Shown here: positions 23,913 to 32,149 of the stretch, one piece after another
Position numbering within the stretch: the stretch's first letter is position 1
How the letters are laid out: every line of letters begins with the position of its first letter
NCBI RefSeq assembly: GCF_039529835.1
Contig: NZ_CP154262.1
Coordinates: 1,178,001-1,242,000, forward strand
Origin: Arthrobacter sp. TMP15
GTDB taxonomy: Bacteria; Actinomycetota; Actinomycetes; Actinomycetales; Micrococcaceae
Direction: 5' to 3'
DNA: 64,000 bases
The notes under the pieces: generated by a model
The model's database searches: none
Seen by the model: only the letters and a program-made list of their open reading frames with translations
Told to the model about the DNA's origin: nothing
Program-made: the position numbers and the translations under genes

Positions 23913-25430
23913 TTAACCGGCTTTGGGCTGACTTGGTGGCGTACGTGGATCCTCTAGCGCAAGAGGACGTTCCGGGACATGTAGTTTGGACATGAACCGT
24001 GAAAGTGTTGCACTGCGGCGCTTGGGCGTCGCTTTGGAAACCAGGATGGTCACCAGGAAAGCGGCTGGGACGCTCCAGGCGGCCGGCTGCGTCAACACAT
24101 CTCGCCATGGCGAGTCCGGGGCCAGCTGAGAGCCCACAATGATCGCCGTTCCGCATAACACTGCCCCTGTCAGCATCCCTGCCACAGCGCCAACGTCCGT
24201 GAGCCCGCGCCACCATATTCCCAGCAAAAGTAGGGGGCAAATGGTCGAAGCGGTGAAGGCAAAAACCAGCCCCACGCTGCCGGCCAACGCCAACGAGTCG
24301 GTAACCATGGCAACGCCAAAGGGTACGACGGCGGCAACTATGGCCGCTATCCGGAACCCCCGCACACCACCACCTAGTACGTCTTGGCTGATGACTCCCG
24401 CCAAGGAAACCACGAGTCCTGAGGTTGTGGCCAAAAATGCCGCAAAGGCTCCCGCCACGACAAGGGCTGAGAGTAGATCCCCAGCCAGGCCCCCAAATAG
24501 TTTTCCAGGCAGCAGCAGCACCGTGGCATCCGGATAACCGTGGGCGGCCAGCTCAGGTAGAAACGCCCTGCCCAGAACTCCGTAAATGGTGGGGAATAGA
24601 TAAAAAATGGCCAGCAAACCCAGGACTATCAGCGTGGTTCGGCGGGCCGCAGCACCATCGGGATTTGTATAAAAACGTACTAACACATGGGGCATCCCCA
24701 GAGTGCCGAACAGCAGTGCAACCAGAAGCGAGAGGGTGCGGTAAGTGCCGTCGCCAGCGAGCGGGTCGGTGATGGGAAACAGTTCGGTGGTAGGCGGTAG
24801 CGCCGGCGCCGAGCCGGTGGCCCCTGTCACCAGAAGCAGAATAAAGATGGCGGGCACGGCCAAGGCCGTGAGCTTAAGCCAGTATTGGAACGCTTGAACG
24901 AATGTAATTGAGCGCATGCCACCGGTAACAACCGTCAGGCACACAACCACAACAACTGATCCTGCGCCCACCCATGACGGCAGCCCCGTGGTGGTACGGA
25001 TGGTCAAGGCTGCACCGTGTAATTGCGGCACAATGTAAAACCAGCCCACAACAACCACGAGCACGCTTGTGACATAACGGGCAGTGGTTGATTCGAGCCT
25101 GGCTTCGGCAAAGTCAGGGATCGTGTAGGCACCGGAGCGACGTAGGGGAGCGGCTACGAAGAACAGCAGCATCAAGTACCCGCCCGTGTAGCCGATGGGG
25201 AACCAGAGAGCGTCTAGTCCAGAGATGACGATGAGTCCGGCGATGCCAAGGAAGCTCGCTGCGGAAAGATATTCACCGCCGATTGCCGAGGCGTTCCACC
25301 ATGGCTGCACAGTGCGTGAGGCAACATAGAAGTCACTTGTGGTTCGGGAGACTCGCAGCCCATAAAACCCAATGACGGTGGTAGCGACGGAGACAAGAAT
25401 CAGAGCAGTGTAACCAATTGCTGGGTTCAT
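23913..25430 (-). CDS. Sodium/solute symporter (SSS family, acetate-permease-like)
   Basis: A 505-residue membrane protein with 13 predicted helices of the LeuT-type fold. Family motifs include the N-terminal SAIGGEYLSAASFLGIAG, matching the GDYLSAASFLG motif of acetate/monocarboxylate permeases, and TLGMPHVLVRFYTNPDGAAARR near residue 240. It is the last gene of a leftward run starting with a LytS-type kinase. Its start overlaps the end of the small membrane protein gene by four bases. A monocarboxylate substrate such as acetate or pyruvate is likely but not proven. A paralogue lies at 28558-30210. Confidence 0.88.
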   Translation of the reverse strand: MNPAIGYTALILVSVATTVIGFYGLRVSRTTSDFYVASRTVQPWWNASAIGGEYLSAASFLGIAGLIVISGLDALWFPIGYTGGYLMLLFFVAAPLRRSGAYTIPDFAEARLESTTARYVTSVLVVVVGWFYIVPQLHGAALTIRTTTGLPSWVGAGSVVVVVCLTVVTGGMRSITFVQAFQYWLKLTALAVPAIFILLLVTGATGSAPALPPTTELFPITDPLAGDGTYRTLSLLVALLFGTLGMPHVLVRFYTNPDGAAARRTTLIVLGLLAIFYLFPTIYGVLGRAFLPELAAHGYPDATVLLLPGKLFGGLAGDLLSALVVAGAFAAFLATTSGLVVSLAGVISQDVLGGGVRGFRIAAIVAAVVPFGVAMVTDSLALAGSVGLVFAFTASTICPLLLLGIWWRGLTDVGAVAGMLTGAVLCGTAIIVGSQLAPDSPWRDVLTQPAAWSVPAAFLVTILVSKATPKRRSATLSRFMSKLHVPERPLALEDPRTPPSQPKAG

Positions 25431-25819
25431 GCTCCGTCCACCAGGTCACGGTATTGGTCCTCATTTTTGGTTGCTGCCCGCACATAAAGCCAGGCGCAGG
25501 CACCAATGATGGGGTACACGCCAACACCGAGCAGTATCCACGGGGCCGGAATGCCCAAGATGACCCAATCGGCAAAAAATGGGACCCATCGGACAAACAC
25601 CCAGAAAAGCAGTAGGGCGCAAGTGAACCCGGCCGTCACAACCAGGGCGAGCCGCAACTGTGAGCGGATCAGTGAACGCACCATCACTTCGCCCACAGCC
25701 GTTTGTTCGGCTACCTCCTGCGACACGCTTGTGCCATCCAAGAAGCGACGGGCCGCAGTACGGGGTGAGGCCACCCTGACGCGTCCCGGGGCTGGCGGAC
25801 GGCGTGGTCCCATGGTCAT
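25427..25819 (-). CDS. Small two-helix membrane protein, symporter accessory (DUF485-like)
   Basis: 130 residues with a basic N-terminus and two hydrophobic helices (about 58-80 and 90-112), followed by a charged tail ending EDQYRDLVDGA. Size, topology and position immediately upstream of an SSS symporter match the DUF485 accessory proteins of acetate permeases, although the sequence is divergent from the DUF485 protein at 28183. It overlaps the symporter by four bases and follows the LytTR regulator by 16 bp. It probably assists assembly or activity of the symporter; this is inference from context. The start could be six bases downstream. Confidence 0.72.
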   Translation of the reverse strand: MTMGPRRPPAPGRVRVASPRTAARRFLDGTSVSQEVAEQTAVGEVMVRSLIRSQLRLALVVTAGFTCALLLFWVFVRWVPFFADWVILGIPAPWILLGVGVYPIIGACAWLYVRAATKNEDQYRDLVDGA

Positions 25820-25835
25820 TGGCAGTGTCCCTTAC

Positions 25836-26561
25836 TCATGAGTTGGGGCGCACCCTTGTTGCTTGTAAATGCTGACGCAACATGGGGACGTGTCTGCGGC
25901 TGACAGGGAGGACAGCGTTGCCTACCGAAACTGTTGGCTTCGCTGCACCAAGTTTCCATGCTGTCACAAATTGCAGGCACACAAGGTAAGACCTATGAAT
26001 GCGGATGAAGTCCAACTCTGCCCAACGTTGTTCCAAATCAGCCAATGGGATGCGAATCAAGTAGCTGGCCTCGGCTGTGTGCAGCCTGGCGTAGTCGCCT
26101 TGAGCCTGGACGAACTTCACGTCATCGAGCCGGATGAGTCTACTGACGCCGCCTTGATCAACTGTGATCATCTCCACCTCGTCCGCTGCTGCCGGGTGGG
26201 CTACAAGTTCTACCACTCTGTCAACGGTGCGGGTGAGTCGTTCCGGGCGCAGCGGCTTCAACAGGTAATCGACGGCGGCGAGTTCAAAGGCCTCAAGTGC
26301 CCTGTCGTCATCAGCTGTCACAAAGACCACCACTGGCGGATTACTGGAACTGCCAATGACAGCCGCTAGCTCCAGCCCCGACAGCCCAGGCATGTGGATG
26401 TCAAGAAATACTGCGTCAATCGTGTGGACAGCAAGCAGCTTGAGAGCCTCCGCGCCGTTCATGGCCCGGTGGATGGCGCCTATCCGCGGGTCCCGGCCCA
26501 GGAGGAAGGCGAGCTCTTCAACGGCGGGAAGCTCGTCGTCGGCCACAAGGACATTAATCAT
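25836..26561 (-). CDS. Response regulator, LytTR DNA-binding type
   Basis: 241 residues: a receiver domain (1-120) with acidic pocket D8/D9, phosphorylation site Asp54 (VFLDIHMPG) and Lys in LLKPLRPE, followed by a LytTR domain (about 138-235; IRIHRSYLV and LPVSRRHVP are typical). LytTR proteins bind pairs of 9-bp direct repeats. It pairs with the LytS-type kinase gene at 26792, from which it is separated by a 55-bp tandem repeat array. No Shine-Dalgarno is visible; on the minus strand TAGGCT sits seven bases before the ATG, so a separate leaderless transcript is possible. Confidence 0.92.
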   Translation of the reverse strand: MINVLVADDELPAVEELAFLLGRDPRIGAIHRAMNGAEALKLLAVHTIDAVFLDIHMPGLSGLELAAVIGSSSNPPVVVFVTADDDRALEAFELAAVDYLLKPLRPERLTRTVDRVVELVAHPAAADEVEMITVDQGGVSRLIRLDDVKFVQAQGDYARLHTAEASYLIRIPLADLEQRWAELDFIRIHRSYLVCLQFVTAWKLGAAKPTVSVGNAVLPVSRRHVPMLRQHLQATRVRPNS

Positions 26562-26572
26562 GGGGCTAAGCC

Positions 26573-26792
26573 TAACCGCCGAGGGGCCCCAAACGAACGA
26601 AGTGAGTTTGGGGAGGTGGGGAGGCGCTAACCGCCGAGGGGCCCCAAACGAACGAAGTGAGTTTGGGGAGGTGGGGAGGCGCTAACCGCCGAGGGGCCCG
26701 GAACGAACGAAGTGAGTTTGGGGAGGTGGGGAGGCGCTAGGCGTCATGGGGCCCGGAACGAACGAAGTGAGTTTGGGGAGGTGGGGAGGCGC
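26573..26792. repeat. Four tandem 55-bp repeats between kinase and regulator genes
   Basis: Units start at 26573, 26628, 26683 and 26738 with an exact 55-bp period. Each contains CGAACGAAGTGAGTTTGGGG and GAGGTGGGGAGGCGCTA. In units 1 and 2 CCCCAAAC pairs with GTTTGGGG around 11 bases; in units 3 and 4 one arm is degraded. The junction with unit 4 carries GCGTCAT, a copy of the kinase gene's terminal codons. The array ends within the kinase stop codon and stops 11 bases from the regulator's ATG. Confidence 0.92.
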
Positions 26793-28027
26793 TAGGCGTC
26801 ATGTCCGGGTTGATTCTTGGGCACTGTCATGGTGATCAGCATGCCGTGCCCCATGCCGGTGTCAATGGTGAGCCCGTGCTCGTCGCCGTAAACCTGGCGA
26901 AGGCGCGCGTCAACATTGCGCAGGCCCACATGCGTGCCGTCGTGCTGGCCAGCCAAAACTAGCCGCAGCTGCTCGGGGTCCATCCCCACGCCGTCGTCCT
27001 CGATTGTCACTTCCGTGTACGCGCCAAGGTCCCTGGCACAAATCTGCACCAGCCCCTTGCCCACTTTCGCCTCCAGACCATGGCGGACGGCGTTCTCCAC
27101 CAGCGGCTGCAGGCTCAGGAACGGTATCACTGTGCTGAGGACTTCGGGGGCAATCTGCAGGCTGACCTGCAGGCGTTCACCAAAACGGGCGTTTTCAAGT
27201 AGCAGGTACCTATCAATGCAGCGCAGTTCCTCGGCCAGTGTGGTGAAGTCGCCGTGCCTGCGGAAGGAGTATCTGGTGAAGTCGGCGAACTCCACCACCA
27301 AATCCCTTGCCCGTTGCGGATCCGTGTTGATGAAGGAGGCGATGGCGTTGAGTGAGTTGTAAATAAAATGCGGACTGATTTGTGCGCGTAGTGCACGCAC
27401 CTCAGCCTCTGCCAGAAGAGTCCGGGAGGAACTGAGCTCGGCCAATTCCAGCTGAGCCGAAACCCACGCAGCAACCTCATTGGTAGCCCGGACCAGTCCT
27501 GCAGAAGGAGTCTTGGATAAAATGATCACCACGCCAACAGCTCGCGAATCAACTTTTAACGGACAAATGACGGCAGCTTTCAACTCACCGCCCTGCAGTG
27601 GCAACCCCAGCGCCTCCCGCAGCGGTGCATCCAGCGTGGCCACCTGGGTGCGTCCGTTACTCAGGGCCTTGGCCGCCAAATCCATGACGACGGCGGAATC
27701 GGGCTGCTTAGCGGCGGCGCCTGCCCCATCCCAGGCTAGGAGACGCGAATCATCGGTCATGGCGAACGCTGCGCAGTTCAGCAATGCACGCAACTGTTTG
27801 CTGGCCTTCAGGGCCCCTGCCGGCTCCAAACCATTGCGCAACTGCTCTCCAGCTGCTGCCGCCGAATGCAGAGTGGCAAACGTTGCGCGCTCGGCATCGG
27901 TACCCAGCTCACGGTAGGAGCGCGAAAGCCGGAAACCCACGGCGGCAACAATCGCGATGGCGGCAATGACGGCTGCGATTGCTGTGATGAGCAAAAGTGT
28001 GGAATCGCTCAGTGCGGGAAAGGACAT
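26792..28027 (-). CDS. Sensor histidine kinase, LytS/YpdA-like
   Basis: 411 residues. One N-terminal helix (about 12-32) anchors it; a GAF-like sensor region follows (about 45-190). The His_kinase domain has the phospho-acceptor His220 in ISPHFIYNSLN, and the ATPase domain has LVENAVRHG and DDGVGMDPEQL. The long multi-helix LytS sensor found in Gram-positive LytS is absent. It is the first gene of a leftward unit with a LytTR regulator, a small membrane protein and an SSS symporter, so it likely senses extracellular or intracellular carboxylates. The stimulus is unknown. Confidence 0.9.
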   Translation of the reverse strand: MSFPALSDSTLLLITAIAAVIAAIAIVAAVGFRLSRSYRELGTDAERATFATLHSAAAAGEQLRNGLEPAGALKASKQLRALLNCAAFAMTDDSRLLAWDGAGAAAKQPDSAVVMDLAAKALSNGRTQVATLDAPLREALGLPLQGGELKAAVICPLKVDSRAVGVVIILSKTPSAGLVRATNEVAAWVSAQLELAELSSSRTLLAEAEVRALRAQISPHFIYNSLNAIASFINTDPQRARDLVVEFADFTRYSFRRHGDFTTLAEELRCIDRYLLLENARFGERLQVSLQIAPEVLSTVIPFLSLQPLVENAVRHGLEAKVGKGLVQICARDLGAYTEVTIEDDGVGMDPEQLRLVLAGQHDGTHVGLRNVDARLRQVYGDEHGLTIDTGMGHGMLITMTVPKNQPGHDA

Positions 28028-28075
28028 GATCTAAAGACTAGCGGGAGATTCACTGGGCACCATGGTGAAGAAGTT

Positions 28076-28105
28076 GCCGTTCGGCGCAGTGTCAATGCCG
28101 TTCAC
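28076..28105. promoter_or_regulatory. Candidate LytTR operator: two 9-bp direct repeats
   Basis: GCCGTTCGG (28076-28084) and GCCGTTCAC (28097-28105) are separated by 12 bp, a 21-bp repeat phase of two helical turns. Both contain the CGTT core seen in LytTR sites. They lie in the divergent region between the kinase gene and the DUF485-symporter operon, about 80-110 bp before the latter's start codon, suitable for an activator. Confidence 0.6.
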
Positions 28106-28182
28106 CGCGGCACTACCCCAACCCCTCGATATTGTGAGCTACCGCACTCCATAGTGAAAGGGATCACACTACTTGAGGAGGA

Positions 28183-28554
28183 ATGATGGGTAATTCAGCC
28201 CATGCAAGCACCGAAGGTCCGGTGGACTTTGTTGGCGAACAAAGCTCACAGGAATTCCAGAAGCTCCGTAAGACACACCGGAACTTTGTTTTCCCCGTAG
28301 CCATTGGCTTTTTGGTTTGGTACTTTGCCTACGTTCTACTAGCCGCGTACGCGCACGACTTCATGTCCATCAAGGTGTGGGAGAACATCAACGTTGGACT
28401 GGTCCTGGGCAGTCTCCAATTCGTCACCACTTTCGGCATCACCACCTGGTATGTCACCTATGCAAACCGGAAGCTCGATCCTCAGGCGGCAGTGATTCGC
28501 ACCCGTCTTGAGGCTCAGATCGAGGCAGCAGCGACTACCAAGGAAGAGGTTTAG
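28183..28554 (+). CDS. DUF485 family membrane protein
   Basis: 123 residues with two helices and the DUF485 pattern FQKLRKTHRNFVFPVAIGF ... YVTYANRKLDPQA. DUF485 proteins (YjcH in E. coli) are co-transcribed with ActP-type acetate permeases. The ATG at 28183 follows GAGGAGGA closely. The symporter gene starts three bases after its stop, so the two are one operon. Function is inferred from that conserved pairing; the protein may stabilise or modulate the permease. Confidence 0.92.
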   Translation: MMGNSAHASTEGPVDFVGEQSSQEFQKLRKTHRNFVFPVAIGFLVWYFAYVLLAAYAHDFMSIKVWENINVGLVLGSLQFVTTFGITTWYVTYANRKLDPQAAVIRTRLEAQIEAAATTKEEV

Positions 28555-28557
28555 CCC

Positions 28558-30210
28558 GTGAGTTTATCTCTGATTTTTCCCACTATGGCCCCACTGGCAA
28601 AATCGCTCGCCGAGCAAACCAAGGAGAATTCATGGATTAACATCCTGATCTTCGTGGGATTCGTTGCGATCACCATGATTGTGGTGTTCCGGGCCAGCCG
28701 AAATAACAAAACTGCAGCCGATTACTACGCGGCTGGGCGCTCCTTCTCCGGTGGCCAGAATGGCACGGCTATTGCCGGAGACTACCTGTCAGCGGCTTCG
28801 TTCCTGGGTATTACAGGCGCCATTGCCGTGAACGGTTACGACGGTTTCCTCTACTCCATCGGATTCCTGGTGGCCTGGTTGGTGGCGCTCCTGCTCGTTG
28901 CAGAGCTGTTGCGCAACACCGGCAAGTTCACCATGGCTGACGTGCTCTCTTTCCGGCTCAAGCAGCGCCCCGTGCGCATTGCCGCAGCAACCACCACGCT
29001 GGTTGTCTGCTTCTTCTACCTGCTGGCCCAAATGGCAGGTGCTGGTGGATTGGTTTCGCTGCTCTTGGGCTTGGACAACTCCAATAAGGTGGGCCAGAAC
29101 ATCGTCATCGCCGTTGTGGGTGTGCTGATGATTGTCTACGTACTGATCGGTGGCATGAAGGGCACCACCTGGGTGCAGATCATCAAAGCGTTCCTGCTCA
29201 TTATTGGTGCGGCGATCATGACCATCATTGTGCTGGCCATGCACGGCTTCAACCTCTCAACACTCATGGAGGCAGCAGTACAAACCTCCATCGCTGAAGG
29301 CGGTGCCGGTGAGGCACTGCTGAACCCGGGCGCCGCGTATGGCAAGGCCCCGCTTGACTTTGTTTCTCTGGCATTGGCACTTGTCCTTGGAACGGCGGCC
29401 CTGCCACACGTTCTGATGCGCTTCTACACCGTGCCCACAGCTAAGGAAGCCCGCAAATCTGTTGTTTGGGCCATCTGGTTGATTGGTGGTTTCTACATCT
29501 TCACCCTGGTCCTTGGCTACGGCGCGGGTGCCTTGATTGGCAAGGAAGCCATCCTGGCTGCTCCCGGCGGCGTCAATGCCGCTGCTCCGCTGCTTGCCTT
29601 CGTAGTGGGTGGACCGATCCTGCTTGGCTTCATCTCCGCCGTTGCCTTCGCCACCATCTTGGCGGTTGTAGCCGGTCTAACCATCACGGCGGCGGCATCC
29701 TTTGCGCACGATATCTACTCCAACGTCATCGTCAAGGGCGAGCCCAAGCCGGAGATGGAAGTCAAGGTAGCCCGTCGCACTGTAGTGGTGATCGGTGTGG
29801 TCGCCATCGGTGGCGGTATCCTGGCCAACGGTCAGAACATCGCGTTTTTGGTGGCACTTGCTTTCGCCATCGCAGCTTCTGCGAACCTGCCCACAATTAT
29901 CTACTCATTGTTCTGGAAGAAGTTCACTACTCAGGGTGCGCTGTGGAGCATGTACGGCGGCTTGGCTGCGGCCATCATCCTCATCGCGTTCTCACCGGTT
30001 GTTTCCGGTAGCGAGAAGGCCATGATTCCAGGCGCTGACTTCTCCTGGTTCCCGCTGGCGAACCCGGGCATTGTCTCCATCCCCCTGGCATTCTTCCTGG
30101 GCTGGTTGGGCACAGTTTTGGATAAGAACACCGAGGATCCCAGGATTCAGGCTGAGATGGAAGTGCGCTCGCTGACAGGTATCGGTGCCGAGAAGGCAGT
30201 GGACCACTAA
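28558..30210 (+). CDS. actP: Cation/acetate symporter ActP-like
   Basis: A 550-residue SSS-family transporter with about 13 helices. Motifs include TAADYYAAGRSFSGGQNG, AIAGDYLSAASFLGITG and GTAALPHVLMRFYTVPTAKEARKS, all typical of ActP/MctC-type monocarboxylate uptake systems that use the Na+ or H+ gradient. The GTG start at 28558 is close behind the DUF485 stop. It is divergent from, and probably regulated by, the neighbouring two-component system. Likely substrates are acetate, propionate or pyruvate. Confidence 0.93.
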   Translation: MSLSLIFPTMAPLAKSLAEQTKENSWINILIFVGFVAITMIVVFRASRNNKTAADYYAAGRSFSGGQNGTAIAGDYLSAASFLGITGAIAVNGYDGFLYSIGFLVAWLVALLLVAELLRNTGKFTMADVLSFRLKQRPVRIAAATTTLVVCFFYLLAQMAGAGGLVSLLLGLDNSNKVGQNIVIAVVGVLMIVYVLIGGMKGTTWVQIIKAFLLIIGAAIMTIIVLAMHGFNLSTLMEAAVQTSIAEGGAGEALLNPGAAYGKAPLDFVSLALALVLGTAALPHVLMRFYTVPTAKEARKSVVWAIWLIGGFYIFTLVLGYGAGALIGKEAILAAPGGVNAAAPLLAFVVGGPILLGFISAVAFATILAVVAGLTITAAASFAHDIYSNVIVKGEPKPEMEVKVARRTVVVIGVVAIGGGILANGQNIAFLVALAFAIAASANLPTIIYSLFWKKFTTQGALWSMYGGLAAAIILIAFSPVVSGSEKAMIPGADFSWFPLANPGIVSIPLAFFLGWLGTVLDKNTEDPRIQAEMEVRSLTGIGAEKAVDH

Positions 30211-30236
30211 AACCCGCGCTACTGCTCTCTCGCGAT

Positions 30237-30277
30237 GGCTCCGTTCACCGTTTATTACGACGGCGGACGGAGCCTTT
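30237..30277 (+). terminator. Probable terminator after the actP operon
   Basis: GGCTCCGT pairs with ACGGAGCC, and CCG with CGG inside, around TTTATTACGA; TTTCG follows. The short U tract lowers confidence. Confidence 0.6.
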
Positions 30278-30377
30278 CGCGTGCCCCGCCCCACCTCTCC
30301 GCCCCGCCTTCACCTCCGTGAGATTGGAGATAATGACACCTCCGCACCGCAGCTGCGCTGACGCGAAGGTTCGTGAA

Positions 30378-30848
30378 TTAGCGTTTCAGCATCCGTTTTA
30401 GTAGAGGTGACATGCGGAAGGGAACCAGCTCGTTCATGGCCAGCGATGTTTCTGTACGCTCCACGCCGTCGCAGGAGAGGATCTTGCCGTTAATGCGGAA
30501 CAAGTCCTCGGCTCCGGTGGAGACCACTTTGACCAACAGATCTGCCCTACCACTGAGTCCATGGGCCTCAACGACTTCAGGGATCTGTGCCAGTGCTGTT
30601 GCCAAGGCAGAGATTTTTCGCTGCTGGACATGCACCGAAATAAAGGCTGTCAGAGGGTAGCCCAGCGGGCCGGGGCTGATCCGGTGGTCAAATGGCAGGA
30701 ACGCATCACGCTTCTCAAGTGCAACCATCCGGGCTTGGACTGTATTGCGAGATATTCCCAATGACTCGGCCATGGCTACCACTGTCTGGCGAGGGTCTTT
30801 GATCAGGGCTAGGAGAATCCGTGCATCTGTTCCATCCAAAGTTGACAT
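30378..30848 (-). CDS. Lrp/AsnC family transcriptional regulator, probable BkdR
   Basis: The ATG at 30848 (MSTLDGTDARIL) gives 156 residues, the usual Lrp size; TAGTCT seven bases upstream suggests a leaderless start, so the longer frame from 30902 is less likely. An N-terminal HTH (about 20-60; MAESLGISRNTVQARMVALEKRDAF pattern) is followed by the RAM effector domain. The gene is divergent from bkdABC, as in mycobacteria and streptomycetes where Lrp-type BkdR responds to branched-chain amino acids. The AT-rich spacer between them likely contains its operator. Confidence 0.9.
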   Translation of the reverse strand: MSTLDGTDARILLALIKDPRQTVVAMAESLGISRNTVQARMVALEKRDAFLPFDHRISPGPLGYPLTAFISVHVQQRKISALATALAQIPEVVEAHGLSGRADLLVKVVSTGAEDLFRINGKILSCDGVERTETSLAMNELVPFRMSPLLKRMLKR

Positions 30849-30967
30849 ACTGCGCAGACTAGCACGGTTCAGAGCAGTGAAGTAGTGCATTTTGCTCAAC
30901 ATTATCCTGGGTCATTGCGCCGGATGCATGGCGTGAGTATCGTCACAGTGATAAGAACCACCCCCAT

Positions 30968-30973
30968 TACAAT
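30968..30973 (+). promoter_or_regulatory. Candidate -10 element of the bkd operon
   Basis: TACAAT lies 18 bases before the bkdA ATG; GGGAGG is between them at about 30978-30983. The upstream spacer to the Lrp gene contains the AT-rich stretch TTTTGCTCAACATTATCC, a possible Lrp-type site. No strong -35 is seen. Confidence 0.5.
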
Positions 30974-30991
30974 GCAAGGGAGGCGAGCAAT

Positions 30992-32149
30992 ATGACCCAT
31001 TCGCGCCACGAGCCCAAAGGCCCAGCCGCAATGAAAATGCACCAACTCATCACAGCCGACGGAGACCGTGTTGCCGATGAGCTGCTTGACGGATTCGTCA
31101 GCGACTTAGATGATCAAAGCCTTCGGAATCTCTACGAAGACATGGTTGTCATTCGTCGAATCGATTTTGAATCCACCGCGTTGCAGCGCCAGGGCCAGCT
31201 CGCCCTGTGGCCACCCTTGGTTGGCCAGGAAGCCTCCCAGGTGGGATCGGCGCGGGCGCTTGAAAAAGAAGACTTCATTTTCCCCACATACCGCGAGAAC
31301 GGCGTTGTTTATTGCCGTGGGGCTGAGATGTCAAAGGCTGTTGGCGTTTGGCGAGGCACAAGCAACACTGGGTGGGATCCGCATGAGTACAACATGGCCA
31401 CACCTCAGATCATCATCGGCGCACAGACTTTGCACGCCACAGGTTACGCTATGGGGCTAGCCCTTGAAGGCAAGGAATCGTTGGCCATCGCTTATTTGGG
31501 CGACGGCGCCACAAGCCAAGGTGATGTGCACGAGGCCATGGTTTTTGCGGCCAGTTTTCAAGCACCCGTAATTTTCTTCTGCCAGAACAACCACTGGGCA
31601 ATCTCCGAACCGGTTGGACTGCAGTCACATGTCCCGCTGGCCGGGCGCGCTCCAGGGTATGGCATCCCCAGCCTTCAGGTAGACGGCAACGACGTGCTGG
31701 CAGTGTTGGCAGCTACTCGATGGGCCGCTCACCGTGCCCGCACCGGAGGCGGTCCCAGCTTCATCGAGGCCGTCACCTACCGGATGGGCCCGCACACCAC
31801 CGCCGATGATCCCACCCGTTACCGGGGCGTCACGGAGCTGGAGGAATGGGGTGCCAAGGACCCGCTGGCGCGTATGCGCACGTTCCTGATCAACGCCGGC
31901 AAGCTCGACGACGAAGCCGAAGCTGCGATCAGCGCAAAAGCTGACGAACAGGCTGCCGCACTCCGGCTTGCCTGCATTAATCTGCCGGATCCCGAGGCCA
32001 TGAGCCTGTTTGAGAATGTTTATGTGCATGAGCACTCTGAACTCGAGCTCCAACGCGAGCAGTACAGGGCGTATTTAGCATCCTTCGAGCCAGCGACAGC
32101 CTCCGCTACACAGGGCGTAAATGCCAACGCACAAAGGAGTGTCTCATGA
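30992..32149 (+). CDS. bkdA: Branched-chain 2-oxoacid dehydrogenase E1 alpha subunit
   Basis: 385-residue thiamine-diphosphate-dependent E1 alpha. The TPP motif runs from GDG at 170-172 to NN at 199-200, exactly 30 residues. With E1 beta it decarboxylates 2-oxoisocaproate, 2-oxoisovalerate and 2-oxo-3-methylvalerate. PDH-type E1 alpha is similar in sequence; the branched-chain assignment rests on the linked Lrp regulator and the downstream leucine-degradation genes. GGGAGG is eight bases before the ATG. Its end overlaps bkdB by four bases. Confidence 0.9.
   Translation: MTHSRHEPKGPAAMKMHQLITADGDRVADELLDGFVSDLDDQSLRNLYEDMVVIRRIDFESTALQRQGQLALWPPLVGQEASQVGSARALEKEDFIFPTYRENGVVYCRGAEMSKAVGVWRGTSNTGWDPHEYNMATPQIIIGAQTLHATGYAMGLALEGKESLAIAYLGDGATSQGDVHEAMVFAASFQAPVIFFCQNNHWAISEPVGLQSHVPLAGRAPGYGIPSLQVDGNDVLAVLAATRWAAHRARTGGGPSFIEAVTYRMGPHTTADDPTRYRGVTELEEWGAKDPLARMRTFLINAGKLDDEAEAAISAKADEQAAALRLACINLPDPEAMSLFENVYVHEHSELELQREQYRAYLASFEPATASATQGVNANAQRSVS

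Noticed and set aside
26573-26792. CRISPR array
   Set aside because: The 55-bp, 32-bp and 17-bp arrays are head-to-tail repeats without unique spacers, and no cas gene is present.
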